Shown: piece after piece, positions 5,805 through 13,202 of the stretch | How positions within the stretch are numbered: the first letter of the stretch is position 1 | How the letters are laid out: every line of letters begins with the position of its first letter | Origin: JACJYE01 sp964432875 | GTDB lineage: Bacteria; Bacteroidota; Bacteroidia; Chitinophagales; Saprospiraceae | Length of the DNA stretch: 22,399 nt | Reading direction: 5' to 3' | NCBI GenBank assembly: GCA_964432875.1 | Contig: CAYSPJ010000087.1 | Span: 1 to 22,399 of the forward strand | Notes under the pieces: model-generated | What the model saw: only the letters and a program-made list of their open reading frames with translations | Databases searched by the model: none | What the model was told of the DNA's origin: nothing | Position numbers and translations under genes: made by a program

Positions 5805-8048
5805 ATGAAAAAACCATTGCATTACCTGATCGCTATATGCGGTCTATGGATGAGCCTGCAGTTGCAGGCCCAGAATCCCACCTTAATCTGGTCTGACGAG
5901 TTTAGCGGTACTGCGCTGGATTTGACCAAATGGCAAGCTCAAATCGGCGATGGCTGCGCAGAAGGCATCTGTGGCTGGGGGAATGGGGAGCTTCAGTATT
6001 ACAAAGCGGAAAACGCGGTGGTCAGCGGCGGCATGCTCCAGATCATCGCCAAGCGTGAGCGCGTACAGTCCAAGGCTTATACTTCTGCCCGCATCCGCAC
6101 CCGCAACCTGGCAGACTTTACCTATGGCCGCATGGAGGCACGCATCAAGCTGCCTGCTGGGGCCGGGCTCTGGCCAGCTTTCTGGATGCTTTCCACCGAT
6201 GAACCTTATGGTGGCTGGCCCCAAAGCGGAGAGATCGACATCATGGAGTTCATCTCTGCCAAACCCGATCATGTCTTTGGCACTATCCACTACGGCGACC
6301 CTTATCCGAACAACCAGTTCCAGGGTAATGATTTTTACCTGTATGACGGGTCAACCTTCGCCGATGATTTTCATGAATTTGCCATCGAGTGGAGCCCCGG
6401 CGAAATGCGCTGGTACGTGGACAATATCTTGTATTCGGTGAAAACTCCGGCTGATATTGCGCCCTTCAACTGGCCGTTTGACCACAACTTCCATTTTATC
6501 CTCAATACCGCCGTAGGCGGCACGCTAGGGGGCACGGTGGATAACAACATTTTCCCTGCCAGCATGCTCGTGGACTATGTGCGGGTCTATGATGGCCCCA
6601 AGCCTACCATCAGCGGCGGCCGTGTAGTGGCCAATCAGGCGCAGGGCATCACCTATGCGATTGCCAATATCGCTAGTAGTGTCAACGTGAATTGGACCGT
6701 ACCTACTGGCGCTACCATTGTTTCTGGTCAGGGATCGAATGCGGTGACCGTGAATTTTGGCAGTACCAGCGGCAATGTGACGGCGACCTTCAACACGGGA
6801 TCGGGCAGCCAGTCGTTGCCGATCTATGTATTGGTAGAGCCGCCTTACACCAAGGGTTTCACTTTTGTGAACTTTGACGAGCCAGGTGCCGCAACCTTTG
6901 CCTCCAGCGATGGCACCTTGACCCAGGTAGCCAACCCGGCGCCTAACTCGGTCAACGGCAGCGCGCAAAGCGGGCGCTACGTGAGGAACTCGCAAAGCCA
7001 ATATGACGTCTTGTTCTACAATACCACTGCCATTTCTAATGCCTCGCAATATGCCCAGGTACCTGCCGAGAAAAAGTTTTACNNNNNNNNNNNNNNNNNN
7101 NNNNNNNNNNNNNNNNNNNNNNNNNNNNNNNNNNNNNNNNNNNNNNNNNNNNNNNNNNNNNNNNNNNNNNNNNNNNNNNNNNCCGTGAGCATCTCCAGCC
7201 CGGCAAACAATTCATCGTTTACAGAGGGCACTGCCATCAGCATAGCCGCTACAGCCGGCGATCCCGACGGGTCGGTCAGCCAGGTGCAGTTCTTTGCCAA
7301 TGGGGTCTCTTTGGGGATTGATAACACCGCACCCTATGCCGTCAACTGGACGGTGCCGCTGGGCACGCACACCCTCACCGCTGTGGCCACCGACAACCTG
7401 GGGGCATCCACCACCTCGGCGCCAGTCACCGTTACGGGCACTTCCGCTGGCGGCGGCACCGCCACGGCTATTTATGTCAGCTCTATCGTTACGGGCACAG
7501 TGAATATAGGAAGCGGGAATAAACGAGGCACCGCCACGGTGACTATCCTCGACAACTTGAACAACCCCGTTTCCGGCGCGGTAGTTTCCGGTACTTTTTC
7601 CGGCACCTTCAATGAAAGCGCCTCCGGCACCACAAATTCGAGTGGCCAGGTGACCCTGCAAACCGTAGGGTTCGCCAAGGGGACAATTATTGTAAACTTC
7701 TGCGTGAATTCCGTCAGCGGCCCGCTGCCGTATGATCCGGCTTTAAATAGCGGCGCATTCGCGTGTGCTTCTGGCGGCGGAGGCGCCAGTGGCACCAACC
7801 AGGGTTTGTCCATCCCTGATCCTCAATCATTGTGGGTTTATCCCAATCCTGCCAAGGACTGGTTATGGATCGAAGCAACGGGTTTTGACGGCCCGCTGCT
7901 GATCTCCGTGACCGACCTAAGCGGCAAGCTTATCATCCGGACGTCGTATACCTATGCTCCAATTGATGTGGCTGCCTTGCCCGCCGGCACTTACCTACTG
8001 GAGGCGAGCGATGGGAAAACATCTTTACAACGGAAATTTATCAAGTAA
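5805..8048 (+). CDS. Secreted GH16 beta-glucanase/laminarinase-like protein with T9SS tail (contains assembly gap)
   Basis: The signal peptide is MKKPLHYLIAICGLWMSLQLQA. A GH16 catalytic domain follows (about residues 25-260: LIWSDEFSGTALDLTKW, then SGEIDIMEF). Its E143-x-D145-x-x-E148 motif holds the nucleophile, assisting Asp and acid/base Glu of the family, which cleaves beta-1,3 or beta-1,3/1,4 glucans. Next come a PKD/Ig-like module (about 265-345) and a beta-rich, possibly carbohydrate-binding segment interrupted by 100 N. After the gap there are an Ig-like domain with SISSPANNSSFTEGTAI, a second Ig-like module, a Gly/Ser linker, and a C-terminal type A T9SS sorting domain (VYPNPAKDWLWIE... 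GTYLLEA...KFIK). The ATG at 5805 is chosen because it starts the signal peptide; a TTG at 5736 is in frame but adds nonsense sequence. The frame is open on both sides of the gap, but continuity across it is assumed. A strong terminator follows. Confidence 0.88.
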   Translation: MKKPLHYLIAICGLWMSLQLQAQNPTLIWSDEFSGTALDLTKWQAQIGDGCAEGICGWGNGELQYYKAENAVVSGGMLQIIAKRERVQSKAYTSARIRTRNLADFTYGRMEARIKLPAGAGLWPAFWMLSTDEPYGGWPQSGEIDIMEFISAKPDHVFGTIHYGDPYPNNQFQGNDFYLYDGSTFADDFHEFAIEWSPGEMRWYVDNILYSVKTPADIAPFNWPFDHNFHFILNTAVGGTLGGTVDNNIFPASMLVDYVRVYDGPKPTISGGRVVANQAQGITYAIANIASSVNVNWTVPTGATIVSGQGSNAVTVNFGSTSGNVTATFNTGSGSQSLPIYVLVEPPYTKGFTFVNFDEPGAATFASSDGTLTQVANPAPNSVNGSAQSGRYVRNSQSQYDVLFYNTTAISNASQYAQVPAEKKFYXXXXXXXXXXXXXXXXXXXXXXXXXXXXXXXXXXVSISSPANNSSFTEGTAISIAATAGDPDGSVSQVQFFANGVSLGIDNTAPYAVNWTVPLGTHTLTAVATDNLGASTTSAPVTVTGTSAGGGTATAIYVSSIVTGTVNIGSGNKRGTATVTILDNLNNPVSGAVVSGTFSGTFNESASGTTNSSGQVTLQTVGFAKGTIIVNFCVNSVSGPLPYDPALNSGAFACASGGGGASGTNQGLSIPDPQSLWVYPNPAKDWLWIEATGFDGPLLISVTDLSGKLIIRTSYTYAPIDVAALPAGTYLLEASDGKTSLQRKFIK
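7083..7182. other. Assembly gap (100 N) inside the GH16 gene
   Basis: Exactly 100 consecutive N, the conventional filler for a gap of unknown size. The missing sequence falls between a beta-rich module and an Ig-like repeat module, where collapsed internal repeats are a likely cause. The true length and domain number of the protein are therefore unknown. Confidence 0.97.
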
Positions 8049-8053
8049 GCGCG

Positions 8054-8086
8054 AAGGCGGCCCGTAAGGGCCGCCTTTCTTGTTTT
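8054..8086 (+). terminator. Rho-independent terminator of the GH16 gene
   Basis: A perfect 10-bp stem (AAGGCGGCCC, 8054-8063, complement 8068-8077) with a GTAA loop is followed by TCTTGTTTT. It begins 6 nt after the stop codon. Confidence 0.88.
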
Positions 8087-8244
8087 AACGTGAGGCTTGC
8101 CACTAACCCGTTGTTGTAAAGCAATCGAAATCAGGTTGAGGTTGCGTTGGAAGTCGGGCTGAAAGTTGACATCGAAAACGAAGCCGTGGGATGCAAGGCT
8201 TTATGTTAGGCAACATTCAAAAATATATCAAGGGGCATCGCCAA

Positions 8245-10293
8245 TCATTCCTCCCTTCTCTTCACCATGGTCAAAATCGTCCCGATCGCCACGGTCTCAC
8301 CTGTTTCATCATATACATCCACCAGCCATTTGACGATGCCTTTGAGGTAGTCCTCATCCTCGCGTTTTTCCTGCCTTATTTTTTCTTTCGCCGTCAGGCG
8401 CACGCCGATGGTCATGCCGGCATAAACGGGTTTGGTGAAGCGGAACTCATCGATGCCATAGTTGAGCAAGACCGGCCCTTTGCGTGCCTCTACAAACAAG
8501 CCGGCGGCTTTGGAGAGGATGTAGTAGCCATGGGCTACCCGCTGCTGAAAAATCGTGCCTTCCAGCGAGGTCGCATCCACGTGGGCATAGAAGTGGTCGC
8601 CGCTGACGTTGGCGAAGTTGACGATGTCAGCTTCGGTGAGGGTATGTTTGGCCGTGATGAGCGTCTCGCCGATTTCCAGGTCTTCAAAGTGTTTGAGGAA
8701 GGGGTGTACCTCCTTTTCCTTATAGCGGCCACCCAACTGGTAAACCTCGGTGATAGCGGTAATCATACTGGGATGGCCCTGGATGGCCGTGCGCTGCAGG
8801 TAGTGCAGCACGCCGCGCACGCCGCCCATCTCTTCGCCTCCGCCCGCCCGGCCGGGGCCCCCGTGTACCAGGAGCGGCAGGGGGGAGCCATGGCCGGTGC
8901 TTTCCCGGGCGCTTTCTGCATTCAGGATGAGGATACGGCCGTGATAGGCCGCCGAGCCCATCACGTAGTTGCGGGCGATGCGCTCGTTGGCGGTGGCGAT
9001 GGTGCTCACCAGCGAGCCCTTGCCCATATTGGCCAGCTCGATGGCTTCATCCATCCGTTTGTAGGGCAGGATGGTGCTCACGGGCCCGAAAGCTTCGATC
9101 TTGTGGGTGTCGCGTTTGTTGAAGGGGTCGTCATTGATAAAGAGGATGGGCGAGAAGAAGGCGCCATGGTTTTTATCCGCGCCGACAACCTCGAAATCGT
9201 CCAGGTTGCCATAAGCCAGCTGGGTCGTCCGTGCCAGTTCCTCCACGCGCTGCCGCACTTCTGCTACCTGGCTTTTGCTCACTAGCGAACCCATATGCAC
9301 GCCTTCGGCCTGGGGATTGCCGAGGGCCGTCTTCGCGAGTTCTTTGCTCAGGGCGATCTGTACGTCCTCGATAAATTCTGCCGGCACGATGATGCGGCGG
9401 ATAGCGGTGCATTTCTGGCCGCATTTGGTCGTCATTTCCCGGCGCACTTCCTTGATGAAGAGTTCAAAGGTTGGTGTGCCGGGCTCCGCATCTTCCCCCA
9501 GGATGGCAGCGTTGAGGCTGTCCGCTTCCAGATTGAACGGTACGGAATGAGCGACGATTTTAGGATGTGCTTTGAGCATCTGCCCGGTGGAAGCAGAACC
9601 GGTGAAAGTCACCACATCCTGCGAGCTGACTGGCTCCAGGATGCCGATGCCATCGCCGCAGACTAGTTGTAGCGCCCCTTCCGGTAGTATGCCGGAGGCG
9701 ATGATATCTTCCACCATCGCCTGGGTGAGGAAGGAGGTCAGCTCGGAGGGCTTGACGATGGCGGGCATGCCGGCCAAGAGGTTGACAGAGAGCTTCTCCA
9801 GCATACCCCAGATCGGGAAGTTGAAAGCATTGATGTGGATGGCGACCCCGTGCTTGGGCACCAGGAGGTGATGTCCGATAAAGCTGCCTTCTTTAGATAG
9901 CTTAGCGGCCTGCCCTTCCACGTAAAAGGGCTTGTCGCCAAACTGCCGCCGCAGGCTGGCATAAGCAAAGAGGGTGCCGATACCCCCCTCGATATCTACC
10001 CAGCTATCTCCCTTGGTAGCACCGGTGCGGTAGCTGAGGGGGTAGTACTTCTTGCGCAGGTCGTGCAGATAAAGGGCAAGTTTTTTCAACATCAGCCCCC
10101 GCTCCTGGAAGCTCAACTTGCGCAGTTTAGTGCCGCCGACACTGCGGGCATAGTGCATCATGGCGGCATAGTCGAGCCCCTGGCTGCCGCAAGTAGCAAT
10201 GAGCTCGCCAGTGATAGCATCGTATTGAGGGATGCCATCACCTTCGTGAGCGATCCAGTCGCCCAGGGCATAATTCTTGAGTTTATTGGACAT
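8245..10293 (-). CDS. paaZ: Bifunctional aldehyde dehydrogenase / enoyl-CoA hydratase, PaaZ type
   Basis: This 682-aa protein has an N-terminal aldehyde dehydrogenase domain (about 1-520) and a C-terminal MaoC-like R-hydratase domain (about 530-680). The catalytic residues fall at the positions known for E. coli PaaZ: Glu256 in FNLEADSLN and Cys295 in TTKCGQKCTAI for the dehydrogenase, and Asp566/His571 in SGDHFYAHVD for the hydratase. In the phenylacetate pathway the enzyme opens the oxepin-CoA ring and oxidises the resulting semialdehyde to 3-oxo-5,6-dehydrosuberyl-CoA with NADP. The length matches the family. I chose the ATG at 10293 (MSNKLKNYALGDW) over an upstream in-frame start at 10380, because the extra 29 residues would cover the promoter-like sequence at 10321-10353. 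No paaABCDE, paaG or paaK lies in the window, so the gene is isolated here. Confidence 0.92.
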   Translation of the reverse strand: MSNKLKNYALGDWIAHEGDGIPQYDAITGELIATCGSQGLDYAAMMHYARSVGGTKLRKLSFQERGLMLKKLALYLHDLRKKYYPLSYRTGATKGDSWVDIEGGIGTLFAYASLRRQFGDKPFYVEGQAAKLSKEGSFIGHHLLVPKHGVAIHINAFNFPIWGMLEKLSVNLLAGMPAIVKPSELTSFLTQAMVEDIIASGILPEGALQLVCGDGIGILEPVSSQDVVTFTGSASTGQMLKAHPKIVAHSVPFNLEADSLNAAILGEDAEPGTPTFELFIKEVRREMTTKCGQKCTAIRRIIVPAEFIEDVQIALSKELAKTALGNPQAEGVHMGSLVSKSQVAEVRQRVEELARTTQLAYGNLDDFEVVGADKNHGAFFSPILFINDDPFNKRDTHKIEAFGPVSTILPYKRMDEAIELANMGKGSLVSTIATANERIARNYVMGSAAYHGRILILNAESARESTGHGSPLPLLVHGGPGRAGGGEEMGGVRGVLHYLQRTAIQGHPSMITAITEVYQLGGRYKEKEVHPFLKHFEDLEIGETLITAKHTLTEADIVNFANVSGDHFYAHVDATSLEGTIFQQRVAHGYYILSKAAGLFVEARKGPVLLNYGIDEFRFTKPVYAGMTIGVRLTAKEKIRQEKREDEDYLKGIVKWLVDVYDETGETVAIGTILTMVKRREE

Positions 10294-10320
10294 AGAGGAG
10301 AGGTTTTTGAGTTTGCGCCC

Positions 10321-10353
10321 CAAAAGTAATGAGAATGGGCCGCAATAGCAAAA
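10321..10353 (-). promoter_or_regulatory. Putative Bacteroidetes-type promoter for paaZ
   Basis: On the minus strand TACTTTTG (complement of 10321-10328) fits the -7 consensus TAnnTTTG. A TTTTG (complement of 10349-10353) lies 20 bp upstream as a -33 element. The -7 box is 27 bp before the chosen start codon, giving a short leader. Confidence 0.5.
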
Positions 10354-10436
10354 TTTAGCCGGCCAGGCTGCTTTTTTCAATTGGCAAAATTATCGGTTGC
10401 GCCTTTGCGTTTATGAGTTGACTCAAAACCAAAAAC

Positions 10437-10925
10437 ATGAAAAAACCTTACACTTGTTTTCTTCAGTCTTGGCTGCTTGTCGGCGGTTTATGTTTGCTCG
10501 GCGCTTCCGCTGCGCTTGCCCAGCGCCCCTCGGGCGTAGGTATTGGCGTCCAGATTGGCAGCCCCAGCGGCCTATCGGTAAACTTGCCTACCGGCGGGCG
10601 CGCCACCATTGATCTGCTGGCCGCCTGGGATTTGGATGACTTCTTCTTCCTCAATGGGCATGCCCTCTTTCAGCAGCAATTGGGTAGCGAACCCCGCTTG
10701 GGCGTCTTTTACGGCCCCGGCGCTTTTATCGGCGTACGCGACCGCGGCCGCGACCGCCGCTGGTACTTCGACGACCAAATTTATCTCGGCGCCAGCGGCA
10801 CTATCGGGCTGAACTACTTCATCGACCGCTTTGAAATCTACCTGGGCGCCACCTTGCGCCTGCAGCTTGTCGACCGCACCAGCGGCAGCGTAGGTGGTGG
10901 GCTGGGGGTGCGTTATTATCTTTAA
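10437..10925 (+). CDS. Small secreted protein, probable outer-membrane barrel, function unknown
   Basis: This 162-aa protein has a good Sec signal peptide (KKPYTCFLQSWLLVGGLCLL, cleavage near ALAQ at about residue 29). The mature part has a glycine-rich, beta-strand-like pattern: GVGIGVQIGSPSGLSVNL, then FFLNGHALFQQQL, GVFYGPGAFIGV, YLGASGTIGLNYFI, FEIYLGATLRLQLV and GGGLGVRYYL. It ends with an aromatic/aliphatic strand like a barrel closing strand. A segment with RDRGRDRRW looks like an exposed loop. Its small size suggests a short barrel or a periplasmic beta-sandwich. It is divergent from paaZ with 143 bp between starts; a link to that pathway is not supported by sequence. I do not recognise a named family. 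Confidence 0.7.
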   Translation: MKKPYTCFLQSWLLVGGLCLLGASAALAQRPSGVGIGVQIGSPSGLSVNLPTGGRATIDLLAAWDLDDFFFLNGHALFQQQLGSEPRLGVFYGPGAFIGVRDRGRDRRWYFDDQIYLGASGTIGLNYFIDRFEIYLGATLRLQLVDRTSGSVGGGLGVRYYL

Positions 10926-10999
10926 GGGAAAGGAAAGGCGCAGCTTATATGCCCTTTTCTCCACGGGCAGAACTCGCCCCTGGCGTAAGGCATTACCCT

Positions 11000-11017
11000 C
11001 AGCGCGTGGAGGTAGCT
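11000..11017 (+). repeat. Left flanking direct repeat of the array
   Basis: CAGCGCGTGGAGGTAGCT matches 11387-11404 at 16 of 18 positions in the same orientation. The two copies bracket the CACGGA-word array and suggest that a larger segment was duplicated or inserted. Confidence 0.5.
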
Positions 11018-11072
11018 GCTAGCCATTAGCGTTTGAGCCGGGATGGAGGCAAATGGCTTGGCTTTGGTTTTC

Positions 11073-11345
11073 GCCACGGATTGCGCGGAAGCTGCCTGAC
11101 GGCAGCGGGTAGGTTTTTAGCCACGGATTGCACGGATTTTCACGGAGCTGCCTGACAGCAGCGGGTGGGTTTTAGCCATGGATTGCGCGGGTTTTTATGG
11201 AGGGGTGGGCTGGCAAGGGGTGTGCGGTTTTTAGCCACGGATTGCACGGATTTTCACGGAAGCTGCCTGACGGCAGCGGGTGGGTTTTTAGCCACGGATT
11301 GCACGGATTTTCACGGAGGGGTGAGCTAGCGGGGGCGTGGGTTTA
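11073..11345 (+). repeat. Higher-order tandem repeat array built from CACGGA words
   Basis: Five copies of a GCCACGGATTGCACGGA-type unit start at 11073, 11120, 11175, 11234 and 11291. Copies 2, 4 and 5 each contain three CACGGA words spaced 9 and 10 bp apart. Copy 1 is shortened and copy 3 is degenerate. Two spacer types separate the units. Type A (after copies 1, 2 and 4) carries the hairpin GCTGCC-TGAC-GGCAGC (GCTGCC-TGAC-AGCAGC after copy 2); type B (after copies 3 and 5) is GGGGTGRGCTRGC-like. Copies 2-3 and 4-5 thus form two 114-bp super-units (11120 and 11234). Words of the kind AGCCACGGATTGCACGGATT recur in many environmental bacterial genomes (memory); their function is not known to me. 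Confidence 0.75.
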
Positions 11346-11386
11346 GCTTGTATCATTGCATCGGCAAAGAAGAGGTACTGTCAACA

Positions 11387-11404
11387 CAGCGTGAGGAGGT
11401 AGCT
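11387..11404 (+). repeat. Right flanking direct repeat of the array
   Basis: CAGCGTGAGGAGGTAGCT is the partner of 11000-11017 (16 of 18 identical). It ends 40 bp before the tmRNA terminator. Confidence 0.5.
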
Positions 11405-11443
11405 ATGGCCGCCCTCCGCAAGCAGGGCAGCGCAGTGGGATGA

Positions 11444-11476
11444 AATAAAAAAGGGCGCCTCCTTGGAGGCACCCTT
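11444..11476 (-). terminator. Rho-independent terminator of ssrA
   Basis: A 12-bp GC-rich stem (11451-11462 with 11465-11476; one G-T pair) with a very short loop is followed on the minus strand by TTTT-A-TT (11444-11450). It begins 8 nt beyond the CCA end of the tmRNA. Confidence 0.9.
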
Positions 11477-11483
11477 TGAATTT

Positions 11484-11861
11484 TGGTGGAGACGGCGAGA
11501 GTCGAACTCGCGTCCAGCGAAAGCACTCATAAGCTTTCTACATGCTTATTTCCCAGTTGGATTGTCGGGGATGAGATAGGATTGGAAACCCTCCCAGTTC
11601 ATCCCTTATCCTCTTAGTTTTCGCTTCAGAGGCGAGGAAAACCCCAAAGCTAGCCCGAAGGTTGGTTGATGCGCGGCACGCTGTGTATCAGGCTTCAAGC
11701 GTACGGCACAAAGGCTTTCTAATTCCTAGAACTAGGCAGCCATGGCATACTGAGTATTGCCATTTATGAAGGTTAATAGCCAGTTGTTGACGGAGGTGAA
11801 CTATCCTGCTCCGGCATGCTTACTTATCAGTTAACTCCCCTGTCGATTCCATTACGTCCCC
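11484..11861 (-). ncRNA. ssrA: tmRNA (transfer-messenger RNA)
   Basis: The minus strand begins GGGGACGTAATGGAATCGAC and ends GTTCGACTCTCGCCGTCTCC-ACCA, the two halves of the tRNA-Ala-like domain. The 5' GGGGACG pairs fully with 3' CGTCTCC, with a G-U at the third pair, the alanine identity element. The T-arm (GCGAG-TTCGACT-CTCGC) is intact and CCA is encoded. Length is 378 nt, normal for a one-piece bacterial tmRNA. The tag reading frame lies in the middle (11732-11761). With SmpB, tmRNA rescues ribosomes stalled on broken mRNA and marks the peptide for proteolysis. A terminator follows directly. Confidence 0.97.
11732..11761 (-). other. tmRNA proteolysis tag frame, peptide (A)GNTQYAMAA
   Basis: Inside ssrA the codons GGC AAT ACT CAG TAT GCC ATG GCT GCC TAG encode GNTQYAMAA then stop. 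The ending YAMAA fits the usual Bacteroidetes tag shape (G-E-x-x-Y-A-L/M-A-A, from memory) and the C-terminal AA is what Clp proteases recognise. The second residue is Asn rather than the usual Glu. Confidence 0.9.
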
Positions 11862-11956
11862 GTTTTTTATCCGCTTTTGCTTTCGCTCCGGCGGAAGAAT
11901 CTTGGAAAAGTCAGACCGATTGTCTGCTTTCAAAGAACTTACACTAACTTAACATC

Positions 11957-11988
11957 GCCAGGCGGGTTTAAAGTTCAAACGGCCTGGC
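11957..11988. other. Inverted repeat in the ssrA-fabH divergent region
   Basis: GCCAGG (11957-11962) pairs with CCTGGC (11983-11988), and an inner GTTT (11966-11969) pairs with AAAC (11977-11980) across the loop AAAGTTC. No T-run follows on either strand, so it is more like an operator or RNA hairpin than a terminator. It lies between divergently transcribed ssrA and fabH. Confidence 0.4.
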
Positions 11989-12054
11989 AGTATTTTGCGG
12001 CGGCAAACTTAGGCATTAAAAAGCAATGGGCAAGGAAATTGGCCGATTAAACGC

Positions 12055-12062
12055 TATTTTTG
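12055..12062 (+). promoter_or_regulatory. Putative -7 element of the fabH promoter
   Basis: TATTTTTG matches TAnnTTTG exactly, 72 bp before the fabH start codon. A near copy, TATTTTGCGGCGGC, lies at 11991-12004 and repeats the sequence TATTTTTGCGGCGGC at 12055-12069. Tandem start sites are therefore possible. A well-spaced -33 TTG was not found. Confidence 0.4.
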
Positions 12063-12134
12063 CGGCGGCTTCAGTTTTGAGGCGGCCCTAAAGGCAGCCG
12101 ATGCCTGATTTTTCTACATTCAAATCATAATAGC

Positions 12135-13100
12135 ATGGAAGCAAAGCTCACTGCCATCGGTACTCACGCCCCGGAGCGCGTGATAGACAACCACTATTTT
12201 GAGCAATTCATCGATACTTCTGACGAATGGATACAGAGCCGTACCGGCATCCGCACTCGGCGATATACGGCTGAGGGGGAATATACCAGCGACCTGGCTG
12301 AGCAGGCGATCAGAAACATGGCAGCCGAGTACAAGCTGCAGCTGGATGATGTGGATTTCATCCTGGTTGCCACCGTCACCCCTGATCAGGTGATGCCCAG
12401 CATGGCTTGCCAACTGCAGTATCGCCTGGGGTTAACTCATGCAGGCGCTCTGGATATTTCGGCAGCTTGCGGCGGTTTTGGTTACGGAGTGGTTTTGGCT
12501 AAGGGCCTTATCAATTCTGGCATGTGCCGCAAGATAATCGTAGTAGGGGCCGAAACGCTCTCAAAAGTAACCGATTTTGAAGACCGCACCTCCTGCATCC
12601 TCTTTGGCGATGGCGCTGGCGCAGCTTTAGTTGAGGCAGCTGAAAAAGGCAATATCCTGGCCCAGGTAATCGGTGCAGACGGCAGCGGTGGGCAAGACCT
12701 CTACCTCTCGACCCAAAACACTTTGGTAAATGGCGAAGTCATCAAAGCGAATAACAAAATCGTACAGAATGGCCGCAAGGTCTTCAAATGGGCGGTTTCC
12801 CAGATGGCGCTGCAATTTAATGCCTTGTTGGAACAAAGCGGCCTGAGCATAGAGGAGATTGATTGGTTTGTGCCACATAGCGCCAACATGCGCATCATCG
12901 AAGCCATTTGCAAACAAGTAGGGCTGCCGCTCGAAAAAGCATTGGAAAGCATCAGTATTTATGGCAATACCTCTTCGGCTTCCATCCCCCTGGCTTTCAA
13001 CGAGGGCTTGCGCACCGGTAAAGTCAAGAGAGGCGATAAGGTGATGATGCTGGCCTTTGGCGGTGGCTTGACCTATGCCGGCTTTATCATGGAGTGGTAA
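12135..13100 (+). CDS. fabH: 3-oxoacyl-[acyl-carrier-protein] synthase III (FabH / KAS III)
   Basis: This is a 321-aa thiolase-fold condensing enzyme. It starts fatty-acid synthesis by joining an acyl-CoA (usually acetyl-CoA) with malonyl-ACP. The Cys-His-Asn triad is visible: Cys112 in DISAACGGFGYG, His248 in VPHSANMRI and Asn278 in IYGNTSSASIP. Other family marks are DTSDEWIQSRTGIRTR (residues 27-42), FGDGAGAAL (157-165) and the C-terminal GGGLTYAGFIMEW. Length is normal for FabH. No other fab gene (plsX, rpmF, fabD) is adjacent, so it stands outside the usual cluster. It could be one of several FabH paralogues, used for branched or special acyl starters; the sequence does not settle that. 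A putative promoter lies 72 bp upstream. Confidence 0.93.
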   Translation: MEAKLTAIGTHAPERVIDNHYFEQFIDTSDEWIQSRTGIRTRRYTAEGEYTSDLAEQAIRNMAAEYKLQLDDVDFILVATVTPDQVMPSMACQLQYRLGLTHAGALDISAACGGFGYGVVLAKGLINSGMCRKIIVVGAETLSKVTDFEDRTSCILFGDGAGAALVEAAEKGNILAQVIGADGSGGQDLYLSTQNTLVNGEVIKANNKIVQNGRKVFKWAVSQMALQFNALLEQSGLSIEEIDWFVPHSANMRIIEAICKQVGLPLEKALESISIYGNTSSASIPLAFNEGLRTGKVKRGDKVMMLAFGGGLTYAGFIMEW

Positions 13101-13202
13101 TTCAAATCGGAAATCCTGCCTGGAGCAGGGCTTCTGGCAATCATTTTTTACCTATTTTGCGCCGAAAATAAACAAACAGCCATAACCAATAAACATTAGC
13201 CC

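Larger units (their letters stand above)
10926..11443. other. 518-bp non-coding stretch holding a repeat array
   Basis: No credible gene lies here. The centre (11073-11345) is a structured repeat array, listed separately, flanked by two near-identical 18-mers (11000-11017 and 11387-11404). The left edge directly follows the small secreted protein, for which I see no terminator. The right edge runs into the tmRNA terminator. Confidence 0.6.

Noticed and set aside
8191..9285. Long plus-strand open frame (364 codons) opposite paaZ
   Set aside because: It is fully antisense to a gene with all catalytic residues intact and has no domain pattern; GC-rich antisense frames are expected.
11073..11345. 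CRISPR array
   Set aside because: The units are degenerate and vary in interval (47-59 bp), the spacers themselves repeat, and no cas genes are present.
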